A stretch of DNA of 64,000 nt from Alviniconcha marisindica (GCA_018857735.1 JABMCL010001895.1:85001-149000), one strand, 5' to 3'. Positions 1-12,330 are shown, counted from the stretch's first letter. The notes: a model not told the origin generated them from the letters alone. Translations and numbers: made by a program.

Positions 1-300
1 GTACGAGTCGCCGGAGCAGTTGCACTTCTTGTTTGTATATCTTATTATTCGATTGTATATATATATATTATTTGTTTGTATGTATTATTATTTGTATTAT
101 TAGTCTATATTATTATATACTATTATTTATTTGTATATTATATATTGGTATTTGTATATATTATTATTTGATTATATTATATATACTATTATTTGTTTGT
201 ATATATATTAATATATATATTATTATTTGATTGTGTATATTATTATTTGTATATATTATTATTTGATTGTATATATATATATTGTTTGATTCAGTGATTG
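1..300. repeat. AT-rich low-complexity tract
   Basis: Imperfect tandem runs of TATTATTTGTATAT-like units fill this stretch. The small open frame inside it is a by-product of the repeat. The next 300 bases (301-600) are ordinary-composition sequence in which I recognise nothing. Confidence 0.8.
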
Positions 301-621
301 TCTGTTCCCTCTGCAATTCTTCACTCAGCCAGTAACAGCACTAGCACGGACTGGAGCCAAACAAAATGCGCTTTGCAGATGCCGTGTGCGCACGCCGTCA
401 GCGAGGATTACCTACCTTTGTTGACCCTTGAATGACCTCTTGCGCGATCCGAGTTACCCCCCGGAGGCACGCTGTGCTGTTTTTGTCCACATGCGTGTCG
501 GATGGTGCCTCGCTTTCTGTTCCTTTTTTTCTGACTGTCAATGAAAGCTGCAGACCGAGAATGCGAAAAAATAAGTAATAGATCATTCTCCTGACAGCCA
601 GCCTTTTGCGTTTGTCTTTCT

Positions 622-856
<235 letters not shown>

Positions 857-994
857 AAGTACCTGATTTTCTCCGTACTAGCATTTGCCTATCTATCTTT
901 TCCTCTCTGACAGAGAGACAGGTAAAGAAAACAGGAATAGAGGTTTGTCGAAGGATATATTTCTGGTGCGTTTCTCTTTTGGGCGCGCGAATGT

Positions 995-998
995 GTGT

Positions 999-1037
<39 letters not shown>

Positions 1038-1395
1038 TTTTGTGTGAGTGTATGGCGTGTGGTGTGAGAGTGTTGGTGGTGTGTCTGTGTCTGTGTGTGT
1101 GTGTGAGAGAGAGTGTGTGTGTGTGGTTCTTGTGTGTGTGTGCGGAGAGTGTGTGTGTGGTGTCTGTGTGTGTGTGTGAGAGAGAGTGTGTGTGGTGTGT
1201 TTTGTGTGTGTGTGTGTGGAGAGAGTGTGTGTGTGTGGGCTGTGTGTGTGTGTGAGAGAGAGTGTGTAGAGTGTGTGTGTGTGTGAGTGTGTGTCTCTCT
1301 GCTGTGTGAGTGTGTATGTGTGTGCGTGCGTGTAATGTCATGTGTGTGTGGGAGTTGTGTGTGTGTTGTGTGTGTGTGTGTTGTGTGTGTGTTTC
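995..1395. repeat. Degenerate (TG)n microsatellite
   Basis: About 400 bp of TG repeats interrupted by GAGAGAG and GGTGTG blocks. A second TG/CG-rich patch follows at about 1480-1600 with a short (CG)n run near 1490. Frames in it are artefacts. Confidence 0.9.
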
Positions 1396-1668
1396 CGCAT
1401 ACTTTATGTAAATTGTTGAAGACGAAGAAGAGAAAATGAAGGCGAACAATTGAAAGTAAGACTAACAGGATATAATAGTTGTGTGTGTGCGCGCGCGCGC
1501 GTGTGTGTGTCCTGTGTGTGGCGCGGGGGGCGGTGTGTGTGTTTGTTGTGTGTGTTGTGTGCGCGCGTTTTGTTTATGTGTGTGTGTGGTGTGGTTTTTC
1601 TTTTTTCCTTTTTTCTTCTGGCTTCTCTCTAGCAGGCCGAACAGGAATTAGCCGAAATTGGGGCTAAC

Positions 1669-1731
1669 GGGGTGGGGGGGGGGGGGGGGTGGGGGGGGGG
1701 GGGGGGGGGGAGGGGGGGGGGGGGGGGGGGG
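1669..1731 (+). repeat. Near-pure poly-G run
   Basis: About 62 nt of G with only three interrupting bases on the + strand. It could form G-quadruplex DNA and is a likely site of sequencing or assembly length error. Confidence 0.9.
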
Positions 1732-1789
1732 TTACTCGTTCTTGATCTGTCAGCAGAAACTAGTTACATAAAATCACAAAACTCCCAAT

Positions 1790-4090
1790 ATCGACTCTAA
1801 CTAACAACCTACACCTTTGGCGTAGTCACCATGTGAATAGAACAAATGGTGCCACGGGCCCCAGCTAAAACCAGCACGTCCTCTAATGGGCGTGGATAAG
1901 CAGCACCATAATTATCCGCATGATATTCCGAACTCCCTGCAAAAAATGTCCGAATACACACATTGTGCTCTACTTCTCGTCTGCCCCACATAGAAACCGG
2001 CCAGATGGGCCATGTCTATTCAGACATAGCACACAAATCGAAAACTCCCCACCAATAAACCGGAAGGACATGGGGTGGTCGTGATGATAGAAGCATCCTC
2101 CCCCTCCACCAACCACCCTAGCAGCAGCACCCGACAAGGCGGTGTGATAATCATAGTAGGAATCCATACTCAAGCCCACACACAACAATGAAACATGCAT
2201 GTTGGGGGCGTTGGAACGAACTAAAGCGCTCCGATCACATAAACAGCAACTGACAAGAGGTGTCGTGGCATGGTAAACCACGTCTTTCATCAAGCCATCT
2301 CATCACAGAAAAGACATCCAACAACAGGACATACGTACAAAACAACATCAGTGTGTATTTCCCGCTCAACCACCCTGTTGAACCCATATACAAAATAGCA
2401 TACTGCAATGCGTGTACTAGTCGTTAGACCACTAAAAAAGCTACTGAGCGCTTCCTGCCAAGACCGCACCACATACAAAACACACGAGCCAAGTGGTAGT
2501 GCATACGCAGCGATACCCGTCCCCCACTACCCTTTTAAGAGGTAACGCACATGTCACGTGGCGTGTCACTTACAAGCACACTCTCCTCACTTAGGAACTG
2601 CTTGAGCGCAGGACCGCCTGTGCACCTGTCGAACCCATCCAGCCTCCTCCATTTCCCCTTGCGAAAACGAGAAGCTACGGCCTGCCGCTCTACTGTTATA
2701 AGTAGACTAACCTGCCACCCCGATCTCCAGTACACTCACCATCCAAAGTAACCAAACCGCAAGGCGGCGTGATCAACTCATCAAAACCTCCATTGAAGCA
2801 GCATCCCGCATCTTATCCAACGCACACAAGCCATAAGACCCGAGTGACCAAGTGTACAAGTATGAAACTCACCTTTTCATCAGTGTACCACTGCAAGCGT
2901 TGAGCGTGTAAAACAGAAACCTCCCCACGGAGACAGCCCATAGGGTGGTGCGTAAGAGACCATCAGCTACTGCGTTCTGGGGCCACACATCCAAACGAGG
3001 ACAGGGGACACGTGTAAGCCGCACTCCCTCGCCCATCAAATAACGCCTTTAGTGGGCAGTGTAAGGTTGAGACAATTGCATTAGCCCCGCACAACCAGCA
3101 ATCCCACGCACAACACACAAGAAACCCACACACCAAACCGGACTATGATCGCGCAGACCTGTCCGCACGATGACATTTCCCGTGCAACACCTATGCCTAG
3201 GCGCTTGTGAAACAGAGAAACATTACCGCAATGACCCGTTCTCTCTACATTATAACTTCAGTCTGTAGAAGGTCATGGCATGATAAAATATGTAGATGAA
3301 TGAAATGTGTCTCCATTCACAAAATGAATGATAACAGCCAGCCGTTAGGAATTTAGATGCCTATACTTGTTTGAAGAAAACTACATTCACGAAGAAAGAA
3401 AACACGAACACATTATGCACTGAATTGTGACCTGTCCTCACGAAACAAGTCCTAACGTGGCTCTGACCCTATGCTGCAAGCTCACCAAATCAGTGATTAC
3501 TGGTGGCCTCTTGGAAAAACACTTGCTACTTAGCATGTCAAAACTCAATGCACACTATGCATGTGCGACAAGCTGACAAGACGAATCTATCTTCACCAAC
3601 GCACTCTTATAAGAAAATACATGTCACGGAGTTTGTAAGTTAAAATTCTCCAAATAAAAACCAGCAAGTTGTCCATGTAAAGGAAACTACACCCACAGTA
3701 AATAGCATGGGACCGAGTAAGAGAATCATAACTCCATAAAATAAAAACCAGCCAAGAGTGCATGTACGAGAAACTCCCCACATCACAAACATGCAAAGGT
3801 CTGATGTAAGGGACAAACTCCGGCACATGGCCATAGAATTCTATGTCATAGGGGCATGTAAGAGAATAGCGGGAATCCTCAAATAGAAACTAGACAGCAC
3901 GGGGCATGAGGTAAGATACTCAACCCACTGTACTAATATCTAGCAGAAGTGTATAAGACAAACTTGTGCTTCTCCTCAGCATAAACACGACAAGCAGATG
4001 GTGTGTAGATCACAATTCCACGCATTTAAGATATCACAGCGGTGTGATAAGTGCACCTGACATTCCCCCAACATAAAAGCAGCACCGCGG
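1790..4090. repeat. Strongly decayed 37-bp satellite
   Basis: Recurrent fragments such as AACTCCCCAC, AATAAAAACCAGC, GCATGTAAG and GTGTAAGAGA recur at irregular spacing. They match the better-preserved 37-bp units further right (6430-10620), so this is probably the oldest, most diverged part of the same satellite. No gene is recognisable and open frames are short. Around 3230-3560 the pattern fades. Confidence 0.55.
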
Positions 4091-4099
4091 TGTTGGACT

Positions 4100-5900
4100 A
4101 CCTTGTATTATTACTCGCATTTGTTTAGTGCACGTTCTTTCACAGCAGTCGATAGGCCTGTCATTAAGGGGATGCGAGATCTTTTTTGTAGATGACATTA
4201 TCAAGAATACACAAAGCTATGAGTAAATCAATTGACCCAGGTAAGCACACAGTGCCGCAATTAGCGTATTAAGAATTGATCATTGGAATAAGTTATCGAA
4301 TACGGGCAACAGGTAGATACAGAAAAGTTAATAGGCGAATATAGCTGAAAAAAGCTGACATTGCCGATTACATCGGTTCAAGAGGTGTACGAAGTAAATT
4401 ATCTTACAGATATCTTACCCTAGAAAACTCGTTCGCACCGTCTATTCCATAGTCTAGTAATGACTATAGGGTAGTATAAAACGTAGCTCCGATGCATACG
4501 AGACTCTAAACCTTTGTTTGTGTGACACCTCCTTTCTCAAATGCGTCGGTCCTGACACATTTAAGGACACTTGTTGGGGGTTTACTTTAGATATTTGGTG
4601 TGTATCTAGTACATCATAATCAAAGTCTGTTACCCAAAATATAGACTATGCGGAACTTTAGGGTTAAATAACAACTTTAACGCAACAGTTAGGCTAGCAA
4701 AATGTGCTAGTCGCAAAATGCCAAATATTGTCTAAATTTTACAATTAGCCGATTCTTTCTCAGAGTTTTTCTTTTCAAATGCCAAGTCTACGCATTACAA
4801 ATGAAAACGCTCTACTTCCACACACAGCGTCATGAATTTCAGAAGGCAATAGTCCGTACCACAATCAAGAATTAGAGCCCATAAGGAGCTTAAGGACAAA
4901 GCAGCCGTAAAGGATTAGCTAGAATCGGTATGTGTTACTAAAAACCAGAAAAATACCACACCAGCCAGTGTCCCACCCCCAAAAAAGGTTTTGTAAATGA
5001 ACGCTGACTTCGTTGAGACAGAGCCCATGTATGTACTATGTCCTCATCTGAGGAGTTGCTTAGTTTTCCAAGTGCACGCATTGTTGTACTCCATGCGCTG
5101 GTATACGAGCTGTGTCCTCTGCATTCCAGCGTGCCCAAGCCGAGCTAGTGTCACTTGGGATTTGTTGACGATGCTCTCGCATGAGAGGCGACGGCAGGAA
5201 CCACGGGAAAGACCAACAATCGGCTTCTATTTTAAAATGCAATTGCCCAACCTATGACGATGTGAGAAGGCCTTCGGCTATGTTGCTATGTTTCTGGCGA
5301 TTCTCTGTCAGAACCATCGTCGTACGATAATGCACAAATTGTCCGCTTATATTTCCCATAGCAGCGAGCAGAGTTCTTGCGTTGGCATGATGACTAGCCA
5401 TTCATTGGAAAGCGATGACATACTATTGTAAAATGACACAGTTGCGAGCGTACCATGGGTCTTCTGCCAACTGAAAAATATGTTCCGAAAGAGTAATCAT
5501 GGAACTGCGCTCTGCCTGGCCTGAAAATCTATCCCACGGGCCACCCAAGGGGGGGGGGGGTGGGGGTCGGGCGATTGGGTTGGTTTTGGGAGCTTGTTTT
5601 GGGGGGGCGTGTAGAGGTGGGTTGTGGAGGGGCAACTTGAGAGTGTTCTTCTGAATGTATTTGTCGAACGGGGGATGTCGGCAGGTGTGTCGCGGCAGGT
5701 GTGTCACCTGTCTTTTCGCATGCATAGCAGTACAACCGGAGCGGGTTTTTTTTTTGCGTCGCTGCTGGGCTATTGGATCGGGTCTTGTGTCTCGTTTTGC
5801 TGCCTGTAGTGGTGATGATAGGTCTCGGTGCACATCCCGATGACTGTGATTCTTAGGCACTTCGCGTTAGAGGCAGGGGATTTAGCCGATTGTAATTCTA
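4100..5900. other. Intergenic, nothing recognised
   Basis: Mixed-composition sequence without a coding match, tRNA or clear repeat. It includes a G-rich patch at about 5548-5625 with a short poly-G run. The proline-rich frame opposite that patch is its shadow. Confidence 0.5.
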
Positions 5901-5924
5901 CTGCGCTGCAACACCTTGTTTACC

Positions 5925-6430
5925 TGTTTATCTTCCTGCTTCTCTTTCACGTCTAACCACAAAGATCTACCTGTCACCACAACTACTTGTGTACCTACCT
6001 ATGGATGTACCGTTCATGACCCTACCTGTTCATTTTCATAATTAAAATCACATTAACTGCAAAGATCTACCCGTCAACGTTTCTACTGCGCTGCATGTCC
6101 ACATTTATACCCGTTCATCAGTATACCTGTTCAGTTTATTTCTTCTTTTTCGTAATATCCTGCACAATGACCTTTCAACTCATCTACTGGGGTACCTACA
6201 CACAAATCTACCCGTAAGTCAATTTACCTTTTTATCTTCATGCTTCTCTTTCGTCTAACCACAAAGACCTACCTGTCACCACAACTATTTCTATACCTGC
6301 TCATAGATGTATTCGTTTATAACTTTACCTGTTAATTATACTTTTATTCGATTAACCGCTAAGATCTAAAGTCAACATTTCTACTGCTCTTCATGTCCAC
6401 AGATATACCCATACTTGCCAAGTCACCTGT
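5925..6430 (+). repeat. Tandem duplication with about 304-bp offset
   Basis: The segment beginning with TATCTTCCTGCTTCTCTTTC near 5928 recurs near 6231 with the same order of landmarks: GTCTAACCACAAAGA, CTACCTGTCACCACAACTA, a degenerate TACCTGTT stretch, then TTTCTACTGC and ATGTCCACA. The copies have diverged by scattered substitutions and small indels. No coding content. Confidence 0.8.
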
Positions 6431-7225
6431 GTGAGTGGCCGCTGCGCGCCGATTGGCCCATGCTTGCCATAGTGGTACCAACAAACCCCATCTCGTGTGC
6501 AGCTGTGTATGCAAGGGGTGCCGCGCTGTAACCGGACAGACCTTGCCGTTGTCTCTCTTTTCCAGTGACTTTGATTTTTTCTCAGTGTCTAAGATCAATG
6601 TGGAGTAAGACTTCTGCCTTCCCGGCCACATGGAACTCGACGACATCAATAGTCTGATGTCTCTGGCTAAAGCTAACGTCGGGCATGCATGCGTGGTTGA
6701 ACACTAAAGTTCCCAGCACGGCCCACTGAAAGCAGCATGGGGAGTGTAAGAGAAACTCCCCACTAAAACTAGCATGGGGCGTGTAAGGGAGACTATCCTC
6801 ACTAAAACTAGCATGGGGCGTGTAAGAGAAGCTCCCCACTAAATCTAGCATGGGGCGTGTAAGGGAGACTCCTCACTAAAACTAATGTGACGACGCATGT
6901 ATGTACTGAATTAGAATTCTTCTGAGAAGCTAGTACGGGACGTGTAAGAGAAACATTCCGCTACAAGTAGTATGGGACGTGTAAGAGAAACTTCCCCATA
7001 AATCTAGCTTGGGCGTGTAAGAGAGACTCCCGATCAAAGCTTGAATGGTCAAATTGTGCCAAGTAGCATGCACCGCCCAAGAGTTCTTCTGGGGCATGTT
7101 ATATTTGGACACTGAAAAGTGCAAAACAACACAAATTTCTTGTGTCCAAAATGTAAGACCAATGCACGGACAAGGTCATGTCTGCTCTGAGCCGTTCCAG
7201 TCTATACTCAGACGAAACCAGATGA
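6410..7225 (+). repeat. Higher-order repeat A, copy 1
   Basis: Landmarks in order: CGCGCTGTAACCGGACAGAC, CTTGCCGTTG, AATGTGGAGTAAGACTTCTG, a block of 37-bp units, TATTTGGACACTGAAAAGTG, GCACGGACAAGGTCATGTC, AACCAGATGAGGTG. The same series recurs at about 7225-7950 and, in part, at 9180-9620. Confidence 0.75.
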
Positions 7226-7950
7226 GGTGCGTCGGTGGCCGCTGAGCGCCGAAAGGCCCATGCTTGACACGTCATTCCTATGACAACCGACAAACCCGAT
7301 CTCGTGTGGAGCGCAGTATGCAAGCCGTGGCGCGCTGTAACCGGACAGACCTTGCCGTTGCCTCTCTTTTTGCAGTGACTTTTGGTTCTTTCTCTGAGAC
7401 TAATATCAATGTGGAGCAAGACTTCTGCCTTCCCACATATTGGGAAACAACAGTCTGATGTCAGTCACTAGAGCTAACGTCGGGCATGCATGCATGGTTG
7501 AACACTATAGTTCCCAGCACAGCCCACCGAAAGCAACAAGGGGAGTGTAAGAGAGACTCCTCACTAAAACGAACCCGGGACGTGTAAGAGAAGCTCCCCG
7601 CTAAAACTAGCATGAGGCGTGTAAGGGAGACTCCTCACTAAAACTAATGTGACGACGCGTGTATATCATTTCATATGAGAAGCTAGCACGGGACGTGTAA
7701 GAGAAACGTTCCACAAACAAAGTAGCACGGCACGTGTAAGAAATACTTCCCCATAAAACTAGCTTGGGCGTGTATGAGAGACTCCCGACTTATGCTTGAA
7801 TGTTCAAATTGGGCCATGAAGCAGTGCAGAGCCCAAGAGTTGTTCTGGGGAATGCTATATTTGGACACTGAAAAGTGCAAAGAGCACACGTTTCTTGTGC
7901 CCAGAGTTTAAGACAAATGCACGGACAAGGTCATATATACAATAAAACTA
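7225..7950 (+). repeat. Higher-order repeat A, copy 2
   Basis: It carries the same landmark order as copy 1 (GCGCTGTAACCGGACAGACC near 7330, TATTTGGACACTGAAAAGTG near 7857, GCACGGACAAGGTCAT near 7920). The copies are adjacent, so this is a tandem duplication of an approximately 0.8-kb unit that itself contains 37-bp monomers. Confidence 0.75.
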
Positions 7951-8041
7951 GCTTGGGGCGTGTAAGAGAAACTTCCCATTAAGTGATTCGCCACAGGAAC
8001 TAGCACTGGGCGTGTAAGAGAGTCTCCCTGATTATAACTGT

Positions 8042-8069
8042 GCGTAGGTGTGTGTGTGTGTGTGGGGTG

Positions 8070-8131
<62 letters not shown>
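8042..8131. repeat. (GT)n microsatellite
   Basis: About 90 bp of GT dinucleotides with one GGGGTGTT interruption, placed inside the 37-bp satellite. Confidence 0.95.
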
Positions 8132-8164
8132 GCGATTGTGTGTCTGTGTGCGGGTGGGTTTTGT

Positions 8165-8720
8165 TTGAGGAATACAATACGATAACTATAGCATTGATGA
8201 TTTGTGATCTTTCAATCTATATGTTATTGTTGATCATGTCAAGTGCTAAGTCCGCACCGTTACTGGTGAGACTGATAGGGCGTTGTAGAAATCACAGCGA
8301 ATGTCATTATTATCGTGAAATCTAGCATGGGGCGTGTAAGAGAGACTCCTCACTAAACGTACTGTGGCACATGTATGAGAGATTCCTTACTCTAACTCGC
8401 ATGGGACGTGTAAGAAAGACTTCTCGCTAAAAGTAATGTCGAGCATGTACGCGGGCGACAGACTCGATCCCAGTAAATTAACAGTGGATGTGTGGAGAAA
8501 CTCGCCAGTAAAACTATCATGGGGCGTGTAAGTGAGACTCCTCACTAAAACTAACGTCGAGAATGCATGGGTGATTCGGCACTACCTTTAGCACGGGCCG
8601 TGTAAAAGAAACTGCCCAGTAAAACTAGCATGGGGCGTTTAAGAGAAACTTCCCAGTAAGTGATTCGCCACTGGACTTAACACTGAGTGTATCAGAGAAA
8701 CTACCCACTAAAACTAGCAC
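8165..8720 (+). repeat. Higher-order repeat B, copy 1
   Basis: Contains GATCATGTCAAG and GCTAAGTCCGCACCGTTACT near 8233-8270, then ACTAACGTCGAGAATGCATG near 8559 and CCCAGTAAGTGATTCGCCAC near 8652. The same series recurs at 10035-10460. Confidence 0.75.
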
Positions 8721-8765
8721 AGGGCGTGTAAGCCGGAGAGACCCCATGATTAAAATTGAGGTCGG

Positions 8766-8822
<57 letters not shown>

Positions 8823-8951
8823 AGTGTGTGGTGTATGTCAGTGTGTGTGTGTGTGTGTGTGTTGTGTGTGGTGTGTGTGTGTGTGTGTGTGTGTGTGTGG
8901 TGTGAAGTGAGTGAGTGAGTGAGTGAGTGAGTGAGTGAGAGAGATGAGGAG

Positions 8952-8993
<42 letters not shown>

Positions 8994-9082
8994 GAGAGAG
9001 AGAGACTGTCTGTCTGTCTGTCTCTCTCTCTCTCACTCACTCACTCACTCACTCACTCACTCACTCACTCACTCACTCACTC

Positions 9083-9161
<79 letters not shown>

Positions 9162-9163
9162 GA
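8766..9163. repeat. Compound microsatellite with self-complementary order
   Basis: Order of blocks: (GT)n, (GTGA)n about 8905-8938, (GA)n about 8956-9004, (CTGT)n, (CT)n, (CACT)n about 9031-9080, (CAGA)n about 9083-9160. The GTGA and GA blocks are the reverse complement of the later CACT and CT blocks, giving an imperfect long palindrome. Confidence 0.9.
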
Positions 9164-9179
9164 TTTCGGAATAAAACTA

Positions 9180-9620
9180 GCTTGGGTGTGTAAGAGAGAC
9201 TCCCGACTAAAAGGTAAATGTGAAAACTTTTCAAGGAAACACTCCAGGAGCCAACAGTTATCATAGGGCATGCAAGACTGAGTTGGACACTCAAAGTTGA
9301 AGAGAAGACAAGTTTATTGTGACAATAATTACTGAAGACAAATGGAGGGGCGAGGTCATGTCAACTTTGAGCCGTGCCAGATTACACTGAGAGGAAACCA
9401 GATGAGGTGAGTCGGTGGCTGGTGCGCGCCAAGACGGCCAATGCTTTGCCAAGTCATACCTATGACAACCGAGAAACCCGATCTGTGCGGAGCTCTGCAT
9501 GCATGCTGTGCCGAGCTGTAACCCGACAGACCGTAATTGTCTCTGGCCTATTTTTTGCAATGAGTTTTAGTCTTTCTGTACAGCTAAGATAGATATGGAG
9601 TAAGATCTGTGCATGCGCAC
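9180..9620 (+). repeat. Higher-order repeat A, partial copy 3
   Basis: A more diverged copy: AACCAGATGAGGTGAGTCGG, CCTATGACAACCGAGAAACC and GAGCTGTAACCCGACAGACC are recognisable. The TTTGGACACTG landmark is reduced to TTGGACACTC near 9283. Confidence 0.6.
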
Positions 9621-9774
9621 ATCTAACTGTAATAGCTCAATACCGTCCCGGATACATGTCCGCTAAAGACACTTCACTCTAGTCAAATTGGCACAGGGAG
9701 TCTAGGACAGACTCGCCAGTAAGACTATCAGATTAGCGCCTGTAAGAGAGACATTGAACCCCCGGGGTAATGGG

Positions 9775-9970
9775 GTGTGTGTGTTTGTGTGGGGGTGTGT
9801 GTGTGTGTGTTTTGTTTTTGTGTGTGTGTGTATGGTGTGTGTGAGGTTGGCGGCGCACGGGGTTTTTGGGGTTGTGTGTACTGTGTGGGGGGTGTGTGCC
9901 CTGGGGTGTGTGGGGTGTGTGTGTGTGTGTTTGTGTGTGGGGGTGTGTGTGGGGTTTTGTGGGGATTGTG
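9775..9970. repeat. Degenerate G/T-rich microsatellite
   Basis: TG repeats broken by GGGG blocks. The cysteine/valine-rich and histidine/threonine-rich frames here are translations of the repeat. Confidence 0.85.
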
Positions 9971-10034
9971 TGTGTATGCTTGCCCGTGTGCGGGTTCTGT
10001 GCCCTTCTTTTTGTGCGGGGGGGTTTTCAAGTGT

Positions 10035-10460
10035 TTGAGGAAGCAGATCACTGGTGATTTTTGATCTTTTAATGTATATGTTATTGCTGATCATGTCAAG
10101 CGCTAAGTCCGCACCGTTACTGGTGAGATAGAGCGGTGTAGAAATGACCGCTATTGTGATCATCCTGAAATCCTCTCACATTTGAGATGTGGAGAAATTC
10201 CTCAGTGAAACTATCATGGGGCGTGTAGAGAGACTCCTCACTAAAACTAACGTCGAGAATGCATGGGTGATTCGGCACTAGGTTTAGCCGGCGCGGGGCG
10301 TATAAGAGAAACCGCCCAGTAAAAGTAGCATGGGGCGTGTAAGAGAAACTTCCCAGTAAGTGATTCGCCACTGGAATTCCGACAGTACTGGCACAGGTCG
10401 TGTAGCTTCATACAAACTGCCCACGAAAACCTGCATAGGGCGTGTAAGAGAGACCCTGAT
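10035..10460 (+). repeat. Higher-order repeat B, copy 2
   Basis: Carries GCTAAGTCCGCACCGTTACT near 10101, ACTAACGTCGAGAATGCATG near 10246 and CCCAGTAAGTGATTCGCCAC near 10351. It is shorter than copy 1 because about 130 bp of monomers between the landmarks is missing. Confidence 0.75.
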
Positions 10461-10619
10461 TAAAGCAGAGGTCGGGCGTGTGCAACCGACTCAATACCAC
10501 AAAATGAAGAATGGATGTGTAGGAAAAACTCCTGACTGAAACTAGCATGGGGCGTGTAAGAGAGACTCCTCACTAAATTAACGTTGAGTATGCGAATCGG
10601 CGGCGGCACTAAATTTAGC

Positions 10620-11030
10620 TCGAGCCGTGTAATACATGTCAGAATCCTCACAATGATGATGGTGGACATCACTGAAAGAAGAAGAAGAGAAACTGCACTT
10701 GTTGAAGCCTTTTTGCTCAGGCTATGACTGGCTTGAGCAGCTATTTCCACATGCGAAAGCTCAGTAGTAATCATCCCGCGATGCACCCGCAGCTCTTCAG
10801 TGTAGTGAGGCAGAAAGGGAAGGCCAGAGTTATGTCCCCGTTGTTCAATAAACGAGCCAATAAACGAAACGGCGGGAGAATCTTTTTTGATGAGAATCCT
10901 GTGAAGGCACTACGACAGAATGTATGACCTAAGAAACTCTGGCATCTTGCCATTTCCATTATAATTATTGGTCCATACCCTGGACACTCAAAGCGGTCGG
11001 TGTGTTAATAAAACTGACCGTAAAACTTTA
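10620..11030. other. Intergenic, nothing recognised
   Basis: The 37-bp satellite ends near 10630. The following 400 bp carry no recognisable coding or repeat family. Confidence 0.5.
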
Positions 11031-11850
11031 GGCAACTCCGGCCGGCGGCTGACTGAACGCCACCTAAATTGTTGTGGAAGTTGCACTTAATTTAAACACC
11101 AAGTGACCACGGCTAGGGGGTAGGGGGGAGGGAGGCATGAGAGCCCTGAGGTGCCGGGGTGTCCAGAGGACAGGAAGCGGGATGGAGGGAGGGGAGGGAG
11201 AGGTGTAGTGGCGAGTAGGGGATGTGAGGGCCGGTTGTTTAGGTGAGGAGGCGGAGAAAACGGGTAAAGGGACAGGCAGGGAGAGAATCTGGCACTCTGC
11301 GCAGCGCCAGCGAAATTGCAGCAGCTCACCGCTAACCGCATGGCCAGCCTGATTTTGGAGCGTTTTGTCCGAATGGGGATTCCCTAAAAGCTGTCGCCAA
11401 GGCTCTAGGCCGCGAGGAGGGTTTCTGTTCCAAAGCGGCCTTACTGGGCCTCACAGACGAGGACATTGCCGGGTTGCTTTGAGCTGAAGAAGGGGGAGAT
11501 GGCGGCCCTACGCACGGCTGTGGGCCAGTTGCAGGCCGAGGGGGGTGGCGGGCCACTCGTCCCCAAAACTGGCACACCGGCACCGTCCCGACGTCCGTCC
11601 GTGCTCCTTCACGACCTGCTGAAAACGAACGCCGCTGACGAGGTGGACATCGGTGCCAGGGCCGAACCTCCAGGTTAGATCTGGACCCCCAGTTCTACCT
11701 CCAGAATGCGTCAGGTGAGGCAAATCCGCACTTGATCACATATTTTGTGTCGGATACTGTGACCAACACCGGGAGCGACACTGAAACAGAAAAATTTACG
11801 GTGGAGTTCAGTTAGCCGGATTTAACTCCGGCTGACTGAACGCCACCTAA
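11030..11850 (+). mobile_element. Retroelement-like remnant with repeated ends and hairpin
   Basis: A GC-rich block is bracketed by a direct repeat containing GGCTGACTGAACGCCACCTA (about 11046 and 11830). At the right side, 11800-11820 and 11827-11847 are inverted copies of one another (19 of 21 positions), separated by six bases. The interior carries a broken coding segment (see 11341-11690). Flanking repeats plus a hairpin plus an ORF1-like fragment would suit a decayed retroelement such as a tyrosine-recombinase type, but class assignment is an inference and no recombinase is visible. Confidence 0.5.
11341..11690 (+). pseudogene. Frame-broken transposon ORF fragment, SAM-like
   Basis: The reading frame can be followed only by switching frames. 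One frame gives LTDEDIAGLL at about 11450 and, after a one-base shift, ELKKGEMAALRTAVGQLQA at about 11480, running to a stop near 11679. The LTDEDI...LELKxGxxAALRxAV pattern resembles the helical SAM-like end of first ORFs seen in animal retroelements. That is recalled family knowledge and has not been searched. Stop codons and frame shifts show it is dead. Confidence 0.4.
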
Positions 11851-12059
11851 ACCTTGTTCTGCAATTTTGAGCGAAGTAGACACTTCCAACTTTCGTTGAT
11901 AATGGATGGTTTCCCGCCTTGTGTTGGTTTTTGTTAGTGGGTGGGTGTTTTTTAGACAGCTAAACGATTTTGTTTAGACTAGTTTGTTTTTGTTTTTCTT
12001 CTGCATGTGTGATGCTCAGAATACTCAAAATGTCTGCTGAAGATTTGTCTGTAGACTCA

Positions 12060-12077
12060 GTGTGTGTGGTGTGTGTG

Positions 12078-12127
<50 letters not shown>

Positions 12128-12229
12128 CATGATCTCAATTTATATCTGCAGTAAATCACAGCAATCATCCATTGTCCATCTTCTAAATATTACACACAAC
12201 ACCACACACACAACACCACACCACCACAC

Positions 12230-12260
<31 letters not shown>

Positions 12261-12330
12261 ATATATTATATATATAAAATATATGTGTGTGTGTGTGTTG
12301 TGGTGTGTGTGTGTGTGTGTGTGAAAACTG
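12060..12330. repeat. Compound (TG)n / (CACA)n / (TA)n microsatellite
   Basis: TG repeats at 12060-12127, CA-rich blocks near 12190-12228, an AT run at about 12231-12278, then TG repeats to 12322. Confidence 0.95.

Larger units (their letters stand above)
6430..10620. repeat. 37-bp satellite with higher-order structure
   Basis: The basic unit is about 37 bp and contains ACTAAAACTAGCATGGGGCG followed by TGTAAGAGAAACTCCCC. It is best preserved at 6730-6880, where consecutive units are 37-39 bp. Units are interspersed with longer non-repetitive segments that are themselves duplicated (see the two higher-order families). Microsatellites interrupt the array at 8042-8131, 8766-9163 and 9775-9970. 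No gene is supported. Confidence 0.8.

Noticed and set aside
5423..5860. 145-codon Pro/His-rich minus-strand frame
   Set aside because: It runs opposite a G-rich low-complexity patch and has no domain features or splice context.
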